A stretch of DNA of 64,000 nucleotides, taken from positions 77,349 through 141,348 of the forward strand of contig JAEYOJ010000003.1 in NCBI GenBank assembly GCA_023411815.1, written 5' to 3'. Made by a program: the position numbers and the translations under genes. Under the pieces are notes generated by a model. It was not told the DNA's origin, did no database searches, and saw only the letters and a program-made list of their open reading frames with translations. The stretch comes from Pseudomonadota bacterium (GTDB lineage: Bacteria; Desulfobacterota; Desulfovibrionia; Desulfovibrionales; Desulfovibrionaceae). Positions within the stretch are counted from its first letter, which is position 1; every line of letters starts with the position of its first letter. Below, piece after piece: positions 54,515-62,905 of the stretch.

Positions 54515-55486
54515 CTATGCCGTGCGCAGGAGTTCCGGGTTCAGCGCGATATTGCCCTGCCTGATTTCGAAGTACAGGCGTGGGACGTTTTTGCCATACT
54601 CTGGGGCTAATTGAGCAATTTCTCTGCCAGCGGACACGCGCTGTCCCTGGCTCACCCGGACGTTCTCCAGATTGCCGTAGATGCTGCGCAGGCCGTCGGC
54701 ATGCTCGATTTCCACCACGAGGCCGAGGTCAGGACGGCGCTCAACGGCCGTGACCACGCCCTCCAGGCAAGCCGAGACGCTGGACATGGCCGGCGCGGCG
54801 ATCTCCACGCCGGAGCGGGAAGCGGACGGCAGGCGACTGGTGGGAGCCGCGAAGCCGAACTGGGAAACGGTCCGGCCCTCCACGGGCCAGGCTATGTTCG
54901 GCAGCGGAAAGCCGGCGGCCCCGGCCTGCTCAGTTTCGAGCCGCGACTGTCTCTCGATCTCAAGGGCCAGGTGGTCGATGCGCCGGAATATCTCGTCGCG
55001 CGACAGGTCGGCAGGATCGACGGCGTCCTGCCCGGCCGGAGCTAAAGCCCCGGAGCGGGGCTTTAGCCTGGCCTGTTCGGACGCTGGCAGCGGCTTGATT
55101 TCGATCGGAGTGCCCGGAGTGGCGGACTTGCTCTTCTCCACGAGATGCGACTTGAGCTGCTCGTAGAGCATGTCGCCGATGCCGATGCCGCCGGCGCCAG
55201 CGAGCTTGCGCGACAGCTCCTGGTCGAACATGGACAGGTAGAAGTCCTCCTGCTTGCTGTGCAGGTAGCCTTCCTTGGGCACGGTGTTGCGCATCTGCTC
55301 CCACAGCTTGCCGATGAATATGGCCTCGAAGTCCTGGGTGGCCTCCTTGAGCTTGGCCTGGTCCTGACCGGAGTTCTCGAAACGCCGGCGCAGCGCCTGG
55401 CTCTGGGCGGCCAGCTTGGCGTAATTCGAGAGTTCCGTCTGGCCCTGGACCTCGTTCATCATGCCGGGAAAGAGTTCTTTGGACAT
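54515..55486 (-). CDS. flgJ: FlgJ-like rod-binding protein fused to a degenerate LytM/M23 domain
   Basis: A 323-residue protein. Residues about 45-115 are the rod-binding domain (ATQDFEAIFIGKLWEQMRNT, KEGYLHSKQEDFYLSMFDQ, GIGDMLYEQL). Residues about 200-320 form an M23/LytM-like fold (WPVEGRTVSQFGF, SGVEIAAP, GRSI..YGNLENV region), but the zinc ligands are replaced: SRSGVEI instead of HxGxD, and RLYFEIR instead of HLHFEIR. The enzyme part should be inactive. Many FlgJ proteins instead carry a muramidase domain. It helps assemble the rod through the peptidoglycan layer. Confidence 0.9.
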   Translation of the reverse strand: MSKELFPGMMNEVQGQTELSNYAKLAAQSQALRRRFENSGQDQAKLKEATQDFEAIFIGKLWEQMRNTVPKEGYLHSKQEDFYLSMFDQELSRKLAGAGGIGIGDMLYEQLKSHLVEKSKSATPGTPIEIKPLPASEQARLKPRSGALAPAGQDAVDPADLSRDEIFRRIDHLALEIERQSRLETEQAGAAGFPLPNIAWPVEGRTVSQFGFAAPTSRLPSASRSGVEIAAPAMSSVSACLEGVVTAVERRPDLGLVVEIEHADGLRSIYGNLENVRVSQGQRVSAGREIAQLAPEYGKNVPRLYFEIRQGNIALNPELLRTA

Positions 55487-55487
55487 G

Positions 55488-56597
55488 CTAGATCACCTCC
55501 AGTTCCGCCATGAGCGCGCCGGCGCTCCTGAGCGCGCGCAGGATGGAAATCAGGTCGCGCGGGGTGGCGCCGATGGAATTGAGGCCGTCGACGAGTTCCT
55601 GAAGCGTGGCGCCTTCCATGAGCACGAGCTTGTTCTTCTCCTCGCGCACCTGGATCTCGGTCTCGGGCACCACCACTGTCTGGCCTTGGCTGAACGGCTG
55701 GGGCTGGCTCACGTTGGCGCTCTCCGAGATGACGATCTGCAGGCTGCCGTGGGAGATGGCCACGCGGCTCAGGCGTACGTTCTGGCCCACGATGACCGTG
55801 CCGGTCTTCTCGTCCACCACGACCTTGGCCCGAGCGTCGGGCACGACCTGCAAGTTCTCCAGCGAGGCCATGAGCGGCACCAGGTTGCCCTGGAAACGCT
55901 CGGGCACGGCCATGTCGATGGTGGAGATGTCCGCGGCCCTGGCGTAAGGCCCGCCCAGGGTTCGGTTGATGGTGTCCACGACCTGCTGGGTGGTGCTGAA
56001 GTCGGCGATATGCAGGTTGATGGTCATGGTGTCCTGGTTGTTGAACTCGAAGGGCACCTGGCGTTCCACCGTGGCTCCCTGCGGGACGATGCCCACGGTT
56101 GGGATGTTGGACGTGGCCGAGGAGGCCTCGCCGCTCGCGCTGTATCCGCCCACGGTGAGCGGCCCCTGGGCCAGGGCGTAGACGTTGCCGTCGACACCGC
56201 GCATGGGCGTGAGCATGAGCACGCCGCCCAGCAGGCTCTTGGCGTCGCCCAGGGAGGACACCGTGGCGTCCAGGCGAGCGCCGGGACGCGCCGAGGCCGG
56301 CAGGTTGGCCGTGACCATGACCGCGGCCACGTTCTTGGGCTTCAGGGCGCTCTGCTCCACGCGCACGCCCATGCGTTCGAGCATGTTGACCATGGACTGG
56401 ATGGTGAAGGCCGAGCCGCGGTTGTCGCCGGTGCCGGCCAGGCCCACGACCAGGCCGTAACCTACGAGCTGGTTGTTGCGCACGCCCTTGAATGTGGCGA
56501 TGTCCTTGATGCGCGTGGCCTGCGCCGGGGAGGCGAGCAAGGTCAGCAGCATGCAGGCGGCGAGCGCCGCGGCCAGGGAGATGTCTTTCCTACGCAT
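55488..56597 (-). CDS. flgI: Flagellar P-ring protein
   Basis: A 369-residue FlgI with signal peptide (MRRKDISLAAALAACMLLTL and SPAQA). Motifs TRIKDIATFKGVRNNQLVGYGLVVGLAGTGD, NVAAVMVTANLPASARPG, VYALAQGPL and the C-terminal SIGATPRDLISILRALRSAGAL match the P-ring subunit. It forms the periplasmic bushing around the rod. It lies between flgH and flgJ. Confidence 0.97.
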   Translation of the reverse strand: MRRKDISLAAALAACMLLTLLASPAQATRIKDIATFKGVRNNQLVGYGLVVGLAGTGDNRGSAFTIQSMVNMLERMGVRVEQSALKPKNVAAVMVTANLPASARPGARLDATVSSLGDAKSLLGGVLMLTPMRGVDGNVYALAQGPLTVGGYSASGEASSATSNIPTVGIVPQGATVERQVPFEFNNQDTMTINLHIADFSTTQQVVDTINRTLGGPYARAADISTIDMAVPERFQGNLVPLMASLENLQVVPDARAKVVVDEKTGTVIVGQNVRLSRVAISHGSLQIVISESANVSQPQPFSQGQTVVVPETEIQVREEKNKLVLMEGATLQELVDGLNSIGATPRDLISILRALRSAGALMAELEVI

Positions 56598-56618
56598 GTG
56601 TATTGCGCTCCGCGAACC

Positions 56619-57326
56619 CTAGAAGGGCCAGAGGTTGTCCAGGATGCGGGCCATCCAGCCCGGCTTCTGCTTGTCTGCCAGCACGCCCTGGCCGTAATAT
56701 TCGATCTCGGCATTGGCCATCTTGTTGGATGTGATGGAGTTGTCCGGACCGATGTCCCTGCTGCGCACGAGCCCGCGCACCACAAGGATCTGGGTCTCCT
56801 CGTTGATGCGCATCTGCCGCGCGCCCTCGACCTGCAGCAGGCCGTCTGGAAGCACGCGGATGACCCGCGCGCCCACGGCCGCGGTCAGGTCGGATTCGCG
56901 GGAAGTTTCGCCCGTGGAGCTGAACTTCGAGGTCGTGTTTGCCCCTACCATCGGGTCGGACCCCACCGTTCCCGGCAACTTGAAGCCGGCGACCTGGACC
57001 TGGCCTTTCCCGAAATAGTTCGTAACCCCGGCCTGATAGCTCGAATCCTTGTTCGATGTCGTATCGGCCGCATGCGAACCGCTGGAAGTCTCCACGACGC
57101 GCACGAGCACGATGTCGCCGACCCTGCGCGCGCGGTCGTCCTCGAAGAGCAGGCTGTTCTGCCCCGCGTCGAAAAGCGAGCCCGGATTGTTGTGCGGCAC
57201 GGGCGGCGGAGGCACGGGCTGAGTCAACACGGGCATGGAAGACGGCATCTTCTTGCTGGGGGCGCAGGCCACCAGGGACAAGGACGCCGCCGCGAGGAGC
57301 ACGGCCAAGTGAACGAGCACACGCAT
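56619..57326 (-). CDS. flgH: Flagellar L-ring lipoprotein
   Basis: A 235-residue FlgH. The signal sequence ends with a lipobox near SLVAC (Cys about 21). GSLFDAGQNSLLFEDDRARRVGDIVLVRVVE, LTAAVGARVIRVLPDGLLQVEGAR and the end YGQGVLADKQKPGWMARILDNLWPF are typical. It forms the outer-membrane ring. GGAGG precedes ATG. Confidence 0.96.
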   Translation of the reverse strand: MRVLVHLAVLLAAASLSLVACAPSKKMPSSMPVLTQPVPPPPVPHNNPGSLFDAGQNSLLFEDDRARRVGDIVLVRVVETSSGSHAADTTSNKDSSYQAGVTNYFGKGQVQVAGFKLPGTVGSDPMVGANTTSKFSSTGETSRESDLTAAVGARVIRVLPDGLLQVEGARQMRINEETQILVVRGLVRSRDIGPDNSITSNKMANAEIEYYGQGVLADKQKPGWMARILDNLWPF

Positions 57327-57360
57327 GATCTCTAAACCTCCGTTACGGTATCGAGCGGCA

Positions 57361-58347
57361 TCAGCGCACCCCTACCGTGTCCTTACTCATAACTACGGCC
57401 TGCACGAGCTTGCCTGAATGAATGTTGCGCACAGGGATGGTTTCGCCCAGGCCGCCGGGCTGCATGGCCTCGGCCTCGATGGCCAGTTGCACGTTACGGC
57501 CCTGATAAATCAGGTTGACCTTGGAACCCTTGGCTACCAGCGGAACGGGCTCCAGCATGTCCATGCTGAAGGGCTGCTCCGTCCCGACCGGCCGTTTGAC
57601 CTGCCAGGAGCCGTCGCCTTTGCCGTCCCAGGGTGTGCCGCGGAAATAGGCCAGGTTCCTTTCCTTGAAAGTGACCATGTCCGGCGTGATCGGCTCGCCA
57701 GGATTCACGGGCCTGGAAGCGCAGGCCACGGCCACCCAATGGTCCACGAACACGTTGGCCGCCACCTGGCGCACAAGCCTGCCGTCGCCCGCCACGGCCT
57801 TAATGCGCAGGTTGATCCGGCCAGCGGCGAGCTTGCTCAGAAGCTCGATCTCGAGGCGGGCATATCCTTCATCCAGGGACACGATCTCCGGGGCGTTGAA
57901 GCCCACCAATTCCGCCCGGCCTTCCATGAGCGCCAGCTTGGGCCGCAAGTACTCCTCCACCCGAGCAAGCAGCATCTGCTTGTCCAGCAAGGCGCCGCCG
58001 CGCTGGACGGTCAACCCCGACGGGATGGAGCAGCGCACGGCGAGTTCGCCGAGATGTTCGCGCAGCAACTCCGCGAGCCTGCGGCGCGAGTAGACCTCGG
58101 AGCGCCCTGCTCGCTCCGGCGCCGGCCAAAGCTCCATGCGCTCCAGCTTTTCCCATGTTTCCGCAGGAATTGGCCCGTACGGCGTGGCGATTTCGCCCAG
58201 CAGGACCTTGCTCCCCTGGGCGCAGGCGCTAGTCTTGATGGACAAGCCCCAGTCTCTGGCCGACGCCCCGGCCGCGATGGCAAGGACCGCCGCGCTTGCC
58301 AGGACCACCACCAGCTTGCCCACGGACATGGCCGAAAACGAAAGCAT
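57361..58347 (-). CDS. flgA: P-ring assembly chaperone FlgA
   Basis: A 328-residue exported protein with signal peptide (VGKLVVVLASAAVLAIAAG). The C-terminal half carries the SAF/FlgA domain: ASRPVNPGEPITPDMVTFKERNL, GTEQPFSMDMLEPVPLVAKGSKVNLIYQGRN, ending with IPVRNIHSGKLVQAVVMSKDTV. It is needed to assemble FlgI. Its place between flgG and flgH is normal for Desulfovibrio. AGGAAAAGGA precedes ATG. Confidence 0.95.
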   Translation of the reverse strand: MLSFSAMSVGKLVVVLASAAVLAIAAGASARDWGLSIKTSACAQGSKVLLGEIATPYGPIPAETWEKLERMELWPAPERAGRSEVYSRRRLAELLREHLGELAVRCSIPSGLTVQRGGALLDKQMLLARVEEYLRPKLALMEGRAELVGFNAPEIVSLDEGYARLEIELLSKLAAGRINLRIKAVAGDGRLVRQVAANVFVDHWVAVACASRPVNPGEPITPDMVTFKERNLAYFRGTPWDGKGDGSWQVKRPVGTEQPFSMDMLEPVPLVAKGSKVNLIYQGRNVQLAIEAEAMQPGGLGETIPVRNIHSGKLVQAVVMSKDTVGVR

Positions 58348-58372
58348 TCCTTTTCCTCGCTACGCGAATCAG

Positions 58373-59158
58373 CTAGGTCCGCTTCACGTTGATGGCGGTC
58401 TGCAGCATCGAGTCCGAGGTGCTGATGGCCTTGGAGTTCACTTCGAAGGCGCGCTGGCCGATGATCATGCCGACCATTTCGTCCACCAGTTCGACGTTGG
58501 AGCCTTCCAGGAAGCCCTGGGCCAGTGTGCCCACGTTCTCCTCGCCAGGAGTGCCGGCCGTGGCCGGGCCGGACGCCTCGGTCTCGATGAACAGGTTGCG
58601 GCCGATGGCGTTGAGGCCGGCGTTGTTCTGGAAGGTATAGAGCTGAATGTCCGTGGCGGACAGCTCGTTGCCCTGGCGGTCAAGGGCGGCCAGATGTCCC
58701 TTTTCGCTGATGACCACGTTGACGGTCTCGGGCGGCACCGTGAACTCGGGCTGCAACAGGTAACCGTTGGCCGTGACCATCCTGCCCTCGTTGTCCAGCT
58801 TGAAGGCGCCGGCGCGGGTGTAGGCTTCGGTTCCGTTAAAATCGACCAGGAAGAAGCCGTCGCCCTCGATGGCGACGTCCAACGGGTTGCCCGTGTTCTG
58901 GAAATCGCCCTGGGTGAAGAACTTGTGCACCGTCATGGGCCTGACGCCCATGCCCATCTGGATGCCCACCGGCGTCACGTTGCCGCCCTCGGTGCGCGTG
59001 CCGGCGATCTTCATGGTCTGGTACATAAGATCCTCGAACTCGGCCCGGCTCTTCTTGAAGCCGATGGTGTTCACGTTGGCCAGGTTGTTCGAGATAGTGT
59101 CGATGTTCATTTGCTGGGCGACCATGCCTGTGGCGGCCGTCCAAAGCGAACGCATCAT
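58373..59158 (-). CDS. flgG: Flagellar distal rod protein
   Basis: A 261-residue FlgG, the usual length. MMRSLWTAATGMVAQQMNID, TISNNLANVNTIGFKKSRAEFEDLMYQ and the C-terminal GFLEGSNVELVDEMVGMIIGQRAFEVNSKAI are diagnostic. It builds the distal rod. GGAGG lies nine bases before ATG 59158. Confidence 0.97.
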   Translation of the reverse strand: MMRSLWTAATGMVAQQMNIDTISNNLANVNTIGFKKSRAEFEDLMYQTMKIAGTRTEGGNVTPVGIQMGMGVRPMTVHKFFTQGDFQNTGNPLDVAIEGDGFFLVDFNGTEAYTRAGAFKLDNEGRMVTANGYLLQPEFTVPPETVNVVISEKGHLAALDRQGNELSATDIQLYTFQNNAGLNAIGRNLFIETEASGPATAGTPGEENVGTLAQGFLEGSNVELVDEMVGMIIGQRAFEVNSKAISTSDSMLQTAINVKRT

Positions 59159-59176
59159 GAGACATATCCTCCGCTG

Positions 59177-60010
59177 TTAAACCGATTTGCCCATGCTTTT
59201 GATGAGGGAACTGTCCATATCCTGAGTGCCGCGCATGATCTTCTGATAGGCCTCGAACACGCGGTTGACCTCGATCATGCGCACCATCTCGGTGACGATC
59301 TCCACGTTGGAGGACTCGAGGAAGCCCTGCTGGATGACCGCGGAGACCCTGGTCTCGGGCGTGCCGCCGCTTCCGGTGACTATTTCGGGCACGCCGGCCG
59401 CCACGGCAACTTCGTTGGCACTGAAGTTCTCCGAGAGCTTGTAGAGGTTATGGCCGTCCTTCTCGATGCCTCGGGGATTGTCGAACCGCACCAGGGCGAT
59501 GGTGCCCACCTGCGTTCCGCCTTCGCTCACGTTGCCGGCCGGATCGATCTCCACCATTCCTCTGCCGGACAGGAAGATGGGACCGTCGGCACCCAGCAGC
59601 GCATTGCCGTTGCTGTCGACGATTTGACCATCCGGCATGGCGCTGAAATGACCGTTGCGGGTGTAGCGCACTCCATTCTGCGTCAGGATTTTGAAGAAGC
59701 CGTCGCCCTGAATGGCCAAATCCAGGGGGTCGCCCGTCTTGCGCAAGGTGCCTTGCGCGAAGTCGGTCTTGTGCTCGGCAAGGCGGGGCTTGGCTATGAC
59801 GTCGGCGTCGGGCCAAAGCGGCTTTGCGCGCAGATGCTCCTTGGAATCAAGGATGTAGTCGTGAGCGAACGGTACGAACACGTCCTTGAAGGTCACGGAG
59901 TCGGTCTTGTAGCCCGTGGTGCTCACGTTAGCCAGGTTGTTGCTTATGATATTCAAGCGATGTTCGCTGGACAGGGCCCCGAACACGGCGCTGTAAATGG
60001 CTTCCTCCAT
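59177..60010 (-). CDS. flgF: Flagellar basal-body rod protein FlgF
   Basis: About 277 residues, FlgF/FlgG family. It has LNIISNNLANVSTTGYKTD at the start, GDPLDLAIQGDGFFKILTQNG in the middle and GFLESSNVEIVTEMVRMIEVNRVFEAYQ at the end. First gene of the flgFGAHIJNKL operon, consistent with FlgF. ATG 60010 follows AGGAGG; an upstream GTG inside that ribosome binding site (giving MPD) is rejected. Confidence 0.94.
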   Translation of the reverse strand: MEEAIYSAVFGALSSEHRLNIISNNLANVSTTGYKTDSVTFKDVFVPFAHDYILDSKEHLRAKPLWPDADVIAKPRLAEHKTDFAQGTLRKTGDPLDLAIQGDGFFKILTQNGVRYTRNGHFSAMPDGQIVDSNGNALLGADGPIFLSGRGMVEIDPAGNVSEGGTQVGTIALVRFDNPRGIEKDGHNLYKLSENFSANEVAVAAGVPEIVTGSGGTPETRVSAVIQQGFLESSNVEIVTEMVRMIEVNRVFEAYQKIMRGTQDMDSSLIKSMGKSV

Positions 60011-60037
60011 ATCGGGCACCTCCTTTGGGCTGTCGGT

Positions 60038-60054
60038 AGCAAGTCATGCGCCAA
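60038..60054 (-). promoter_or_regulatory. Sigma-54-type promoter of the flagellar operon
   Basis: On the minus strand TTGGCGC-ATGAC-TTGCT: the -24 GG and -12 GC are separated by ten bases, matching the consensus TGGCACG-N4-TTGCW. Transcription would start about 17 bases before the flgF start, with AGGAGG in that leader. Sigma-54 control of rod/hook genes is usual in related bacteria. Confidence 0.8.
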
Positions 60055-60364
60055 CGTCAAAACAATCATTACAATCATCCACTTACAACATACCGATCAC
60101 GACATCCCCAGCACGAGGAGGTTTTCCCGCCGGATCGTCGCCCGCGGAATTTGTCCTTCCATCGCTGTAATTATGCTCGGCCGCATGGGGTCGTGTAATG
60201 GCGTTGCAGAGCTCGCCCACACTGCAAGGAGCATGCGCCGAAAGATATTTTTCTGTCCCCCCTTGCGTTTGGGTGATACTGTTGTTAGATGGCAGCAGCC
60301 ATGACGATGCCCTGAACCCAAGGCTTTGTACTCGGGACTCGGGCATGGGGAGCCTTTCGTTGAG

Positions 60365-60393
60365 TTGACATTCGGCGGAAAGTTCCCTAGGCT
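60365..60393 (+). promoter_or_regulatory. Promoter of tRNA-Gly
   Basis: Perfect TTGACA at 60365-60370 and TAGGCT at 60388-60393 with a 17-base spacer, about seven bases before the expected start of transcription near 60400, just ahead of the tRNA. Confidence 0.75.
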
Positions 60394-60407
60394 GTCCTGT
60401 GCTTTGA

Positions 60408-60483
60408 GCGGGTGTAACTCAGCTGGCAGAGTGCAAGCTTCCCAAGCTTGATGTCGCGGGTTCGACCCCCGTCGCCCGCTCCA
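60408..60483 (+). tRNA. tRNA-Gly (anticodon CCC)
   Basis: A full cloverleaf can be drawn: acceptor arms GCGGGTG / CGCCCGC, anticodon arm CAAGC-TTCCCAA-GCTTG with anticodon CCC, T arm GCGGG-TTCGACC-CCCGT, discriminator T and encoded CCA. It lies upstream of rimP, in the place where many bacteria have another tRNA before this operon. Confidence 0.93.
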
Positions 60484-60572
60484 GCCAAAGCCTCAGAACA
60501 ATTTGCCCCATGGGGCGTTCGTTTCGAGGTGGGCCGCATGGTCCACTTTTTTATTTTCACAGCGGAGCGGAC

Positions 60573-61085
60573 ATGACAGGTACAACCGACATCACCAAGC
60601 GCATAGCCCAGGCGGCCAGGACCGTCATCGAGCCCATGGGCATCAGCCTGTGGGGAGTCGAGATAGTCCTGGATGGCCGCGGCCAGACCGTGCTCGTCTA
60701 CGTGGAGTCGCCCACGGGCGTCAGCGTGGAGCAGCTCGCGGAGGCCAGCCGCAGCATCGGTCTCGTTCTGGACGTCGAGGATTTTATCCCCGGCGCGTAT
60801 CGGCTGGAACTTTCCTCCCCCGGCTTCGAGCGGACCTTCTTCTCCACGGAGCAGATGCGGGACTATCAGGGAGAGAAAGTCGAGGTGCGGACCAGCGTGC
60901 CGCAGGGTGACCGAAGGAAATTTCGTGGTATCCTCAAGGAGGTCCGCGAGGACTCCATCGCCGTGGAGGCGGAGGGTAAGCTCTTCAATCTTCGCTGGGA
61001 AGACGTGAAGAAGGCCAGGCTGATCGTCGAAGATCCCTGGAAGCATGCTGACAAGAAAAAACCGCAAGGCAAATCCAAGGCATGA
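60573..61085 (+). CDS. rimP: Ribosome maturation factor RimP
   Basis: A 170-residue RimP, starting MTGTTDITKRIAQAARTVIE. Motifs GISLWGVEIVLDGRGQTVLVYVE, RSIGLVLDVEDFIPGAYRLELSSPGFERTFF and the C-terminal SH3-like domain are typical. It binds the 30S subunit during assembly. It starts the rimP-nusA-rnpM-infB order. ATG 60573 follows GGAGCGG. Confidence 0.95.
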   Translation: MTGTTDITKRIAQAARTVIEPMGISLWGVEIVLDGRGQTVLVYVESPTGVSVEQLAEASRSIGLVLDVEDFIPGAYRLELSSPGFERTFFSTEQMRDYQGEKVEVRTSVPQGDRRKFRGILKEVREDSIAVEAEGKLFNLRWEDVKKARLIVEDPWKHADKKKPQGKSKA

Positions 61086-61119
61086 CGATCTTCCGCCGCA
61101 TGCACATCGGAGGTACGCC

Positions 61120-62601
61120 ATGGGCAGTGAACTGAGGAAGGCCATCGATCAGATCAGCAAGGACAGGGGCATCGACCGCGACCTGCTCGTGGATACCCTT
61201 GAAGAGGCCGTCCGATCCTCGGTCGTGCGCAAGTATGGTGACGAGCTCGACATAGAGGTCAACTTCAACGAAGAGACCGGCGAGATCGAGGTTTTCCATT
61301 ACAAAGTCGTGGTGGATGAGGTCGAGGACCCCAACACCGAGATATCCATGGAAGAGGCCCGCCAGCACGACCCCGGCGTGCAGATGGACGATGACATCGG
61401 CTTCAAGCTCAATATCGAGGACCTTGGTCGCATCGCCGCCCAGTCCGCCAAGCAGGTCATCATCCAGCGCATGCGCGACGCCGAGCAGGAAATCATTTTC
61501 GAAGAATACAAAGACCGCATGAACGAAATCGTCAGCGGCATCATACAGCGTCGCGACCGCTCGGGCTGGATAATCAACCTGGGCCGCACCGAGGCGCTCC
61601 TGCCCCGCGAGGAGCAGATTCCCAAGGAGCGCTACAAGCGCGGCGACCGGGTTCAGGGCTACATCATCAACGTGCTCAAGGAAGGCCGCGGACCGCAGGT
61701 CATCCTTTCGCGCTCGCATCCCGACTACATGTCCGCCCTGTTCCGCCGCGAGGTGCCCGAAGTGGCCGACGGCGTTGTCAAGATCATGGGCGTAGCCCGC
61801 GATCCGGGCAGCCGCGCCAAAGTCGCCGTCATGTCCCGCGACCGCGACGTGGACCCTGTCGGCGCCTGCGTGGGCATTCGCGGCTCGCGCATCCAGAACA
61901 TCGTTCAGGAGTTTCGCGGCGAGCGCATCGACATCGTGGTCTGGAAACCGGACATCGCCGACTACGCGCGCAACGCCTTGTCCCCGGCCCTGATCACGCG
62001 CATCACCGTGGACGAGGAGGAGAACCTGCTCGAAGTGGTGGTGCCGGATGACCAGCTGACCCTGGCCATCGGCCGTAAGGGCCAGAACGTCAAGCTCGCC
62101 TCCAAGCTGCTGGGCTGGAAGATCGACATCTTCACTGAAAGCAGGTACGGCGAACTCCACGCCGCCCGTCAGACGCTTGAGCAGGTCGCCAATGTCGTCG
62201 AGATCAACGTCGAACGCTTCCTGGAAGCCGGCTTCGACACCCTCGAAGAGGTCGCCCGCGCCGAGGATGAAGCGCTGCTCAAGGTTCGTGGCATGAGCGA
62301 ATCCAAGATCAACGACCTGCACGCGGCCATCAAGCTGATCGCCCCGTCCGCTTACGCAACTCCTTCGGACAAGACCGAAGGCGAGGGCGGAGAGGATGTG
62401 CAGGCCGACGCAGCCGAGGAGCCGACGTCCGGCGACTACTCTCCTCTCGAAGAGGCCGGAGACGTCACCCTGGACAAAGTTTCCGGCCTGACCGAGACGG
62501 AAGCCGAGGCCGAGGCCGAGTTGTTGGCTTCGGGCGCGGAAAGCGAGGACGAGGAGAGCCCGACCGCGGGCAAACCCGGCAAGGGAACCGAAAAGGATTA
62601 A
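61120..62601 (+). CDS. nusA: Transcription termination/antitermination factor NusA
   Basis: A 493-residue NusA: N-terminal RNA polymerase-binding domain (about 1-130), S1 domain (GIIQRRDRSGWIINLGRTEALLP), KH1 with VGACVGIRGSRIQNIVQEF, KH2 with LTLAIGRKGQNVKLASKL, a single helical repeat (MSESKINDL) and an acidic, low-complexity tail. It controls pausing, intrinsic termination and antitermination. GGAGG lies before ATG 61120. A strong hairpin lies two bases after its stop. Confidence 0.97.
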   Translation: MGSELRKAIDQISKDRGIDRDLLVDTLEEAVRSSVVRKYGDELDIEVNFNEETGEIEVFHYKVVVDEVEDPNTEISMEEARQHDPGVQMDDDIGFKLNIEDLGRIAAQSAKQVIIQRMRDAEQEIIFEEYKDRMNEIVSGIIQRRDRSGWIINLGRTEALLPREEQIPKERYKRGDRVQGYIINVLKEGRGPQVILSRSHPDYMSALFRREVPEVADGVVKIMGVARDPGSRAKVAVMSRDRDVDPVGACVGIRGSRIQNIVQEFRGERIDIVVWKPDIADYARNALSPALITRITVDEEENLLEVVVPDDQLTLAIGRKGQNVKLASKLLGWKIDIFTESRYGELHAARQTLEQVANVVEINVERFLEAGFDTLEEVARAEDEALLKVRGMSESKINDLHAAIKLIAPSAYATPSDKTEGEGGEDVQADAAEEPTSGDYSPLEEAGDVTLDKVSGLTETEAEAEAELLASGAESEDEESPTAGKPGKGTEKD

Positions 62602-62602
62602 C

Positions 62603-62645
62603 CGTCGGGGCGGTGGCCGGCGATTGCCGGTGGACCGCCCCGACG
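62603..62645 (+). terminator. Terminator-like double hairpin between nusA and rnpM
   Basis: CGTCGGGGCGGT pairs perfectly with ACCGCCCCGACG; inside, CCGGC-GATT-GCCGG makes a second stem. AGTGTTTTATT follows. Being inside the operon, it should act as an attenuator or partial terminator. Confidence 0.75.
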
Positions 62646-62656
62646 AGTGTTTTATT

Positions 62657-62905
62657 ATGCACGCTGAGATGAGCACACCCGTACGCATGTGCGTGATATG
62701 CCGCAGACGCTTCCCCAAACGGGAACTCAAACGTCATGTGGCATGCGGGGCCGGCGCCCAGGAGCAGCCAGGGCTCGTCCACGATCCGAGGCAGACCATT
62801 CAGGGGCGCGGTTACTATGTCTGCTCGGACGAGGCATGCGAAAGACGGCTAGCTGGCTACAGGGCCAGGCAGAAGAAATGCAAGGGGGTTGCGCATGGCA
62901 GATAA
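62657..62905 (+). CDS. rnpM: RNase P modulator / YlxR (DUF448) protein
   Basis: An 82-residue YlxR-family protein: RMCVICRRRFPKRELKRHVA and GRGYYVCSDEACERRLAG, the four Cys of the family. YlxR of Bacillus (RnpM) modulates RNase P. It overlaps the infB start by 11 bases. The start is either ATG 62657 or ATG 62669; neither has a strong ribosome binding site, and a hairpin lies directly upstream. Confidence 0.88.
   Translation: MHAEMSTPVRMCVICRRRFPKRELKRHVACGAGAQEQPGLVHDPRQTIQGRGYYVCSDEACERRLAGYRARQKKCKGVAHGR

Noticed and set aside
58136..60304. Long + strand open frame across flgA, flgG and flgF
   Set aside because: Antisense shadow of three well-supported flagellar genes.
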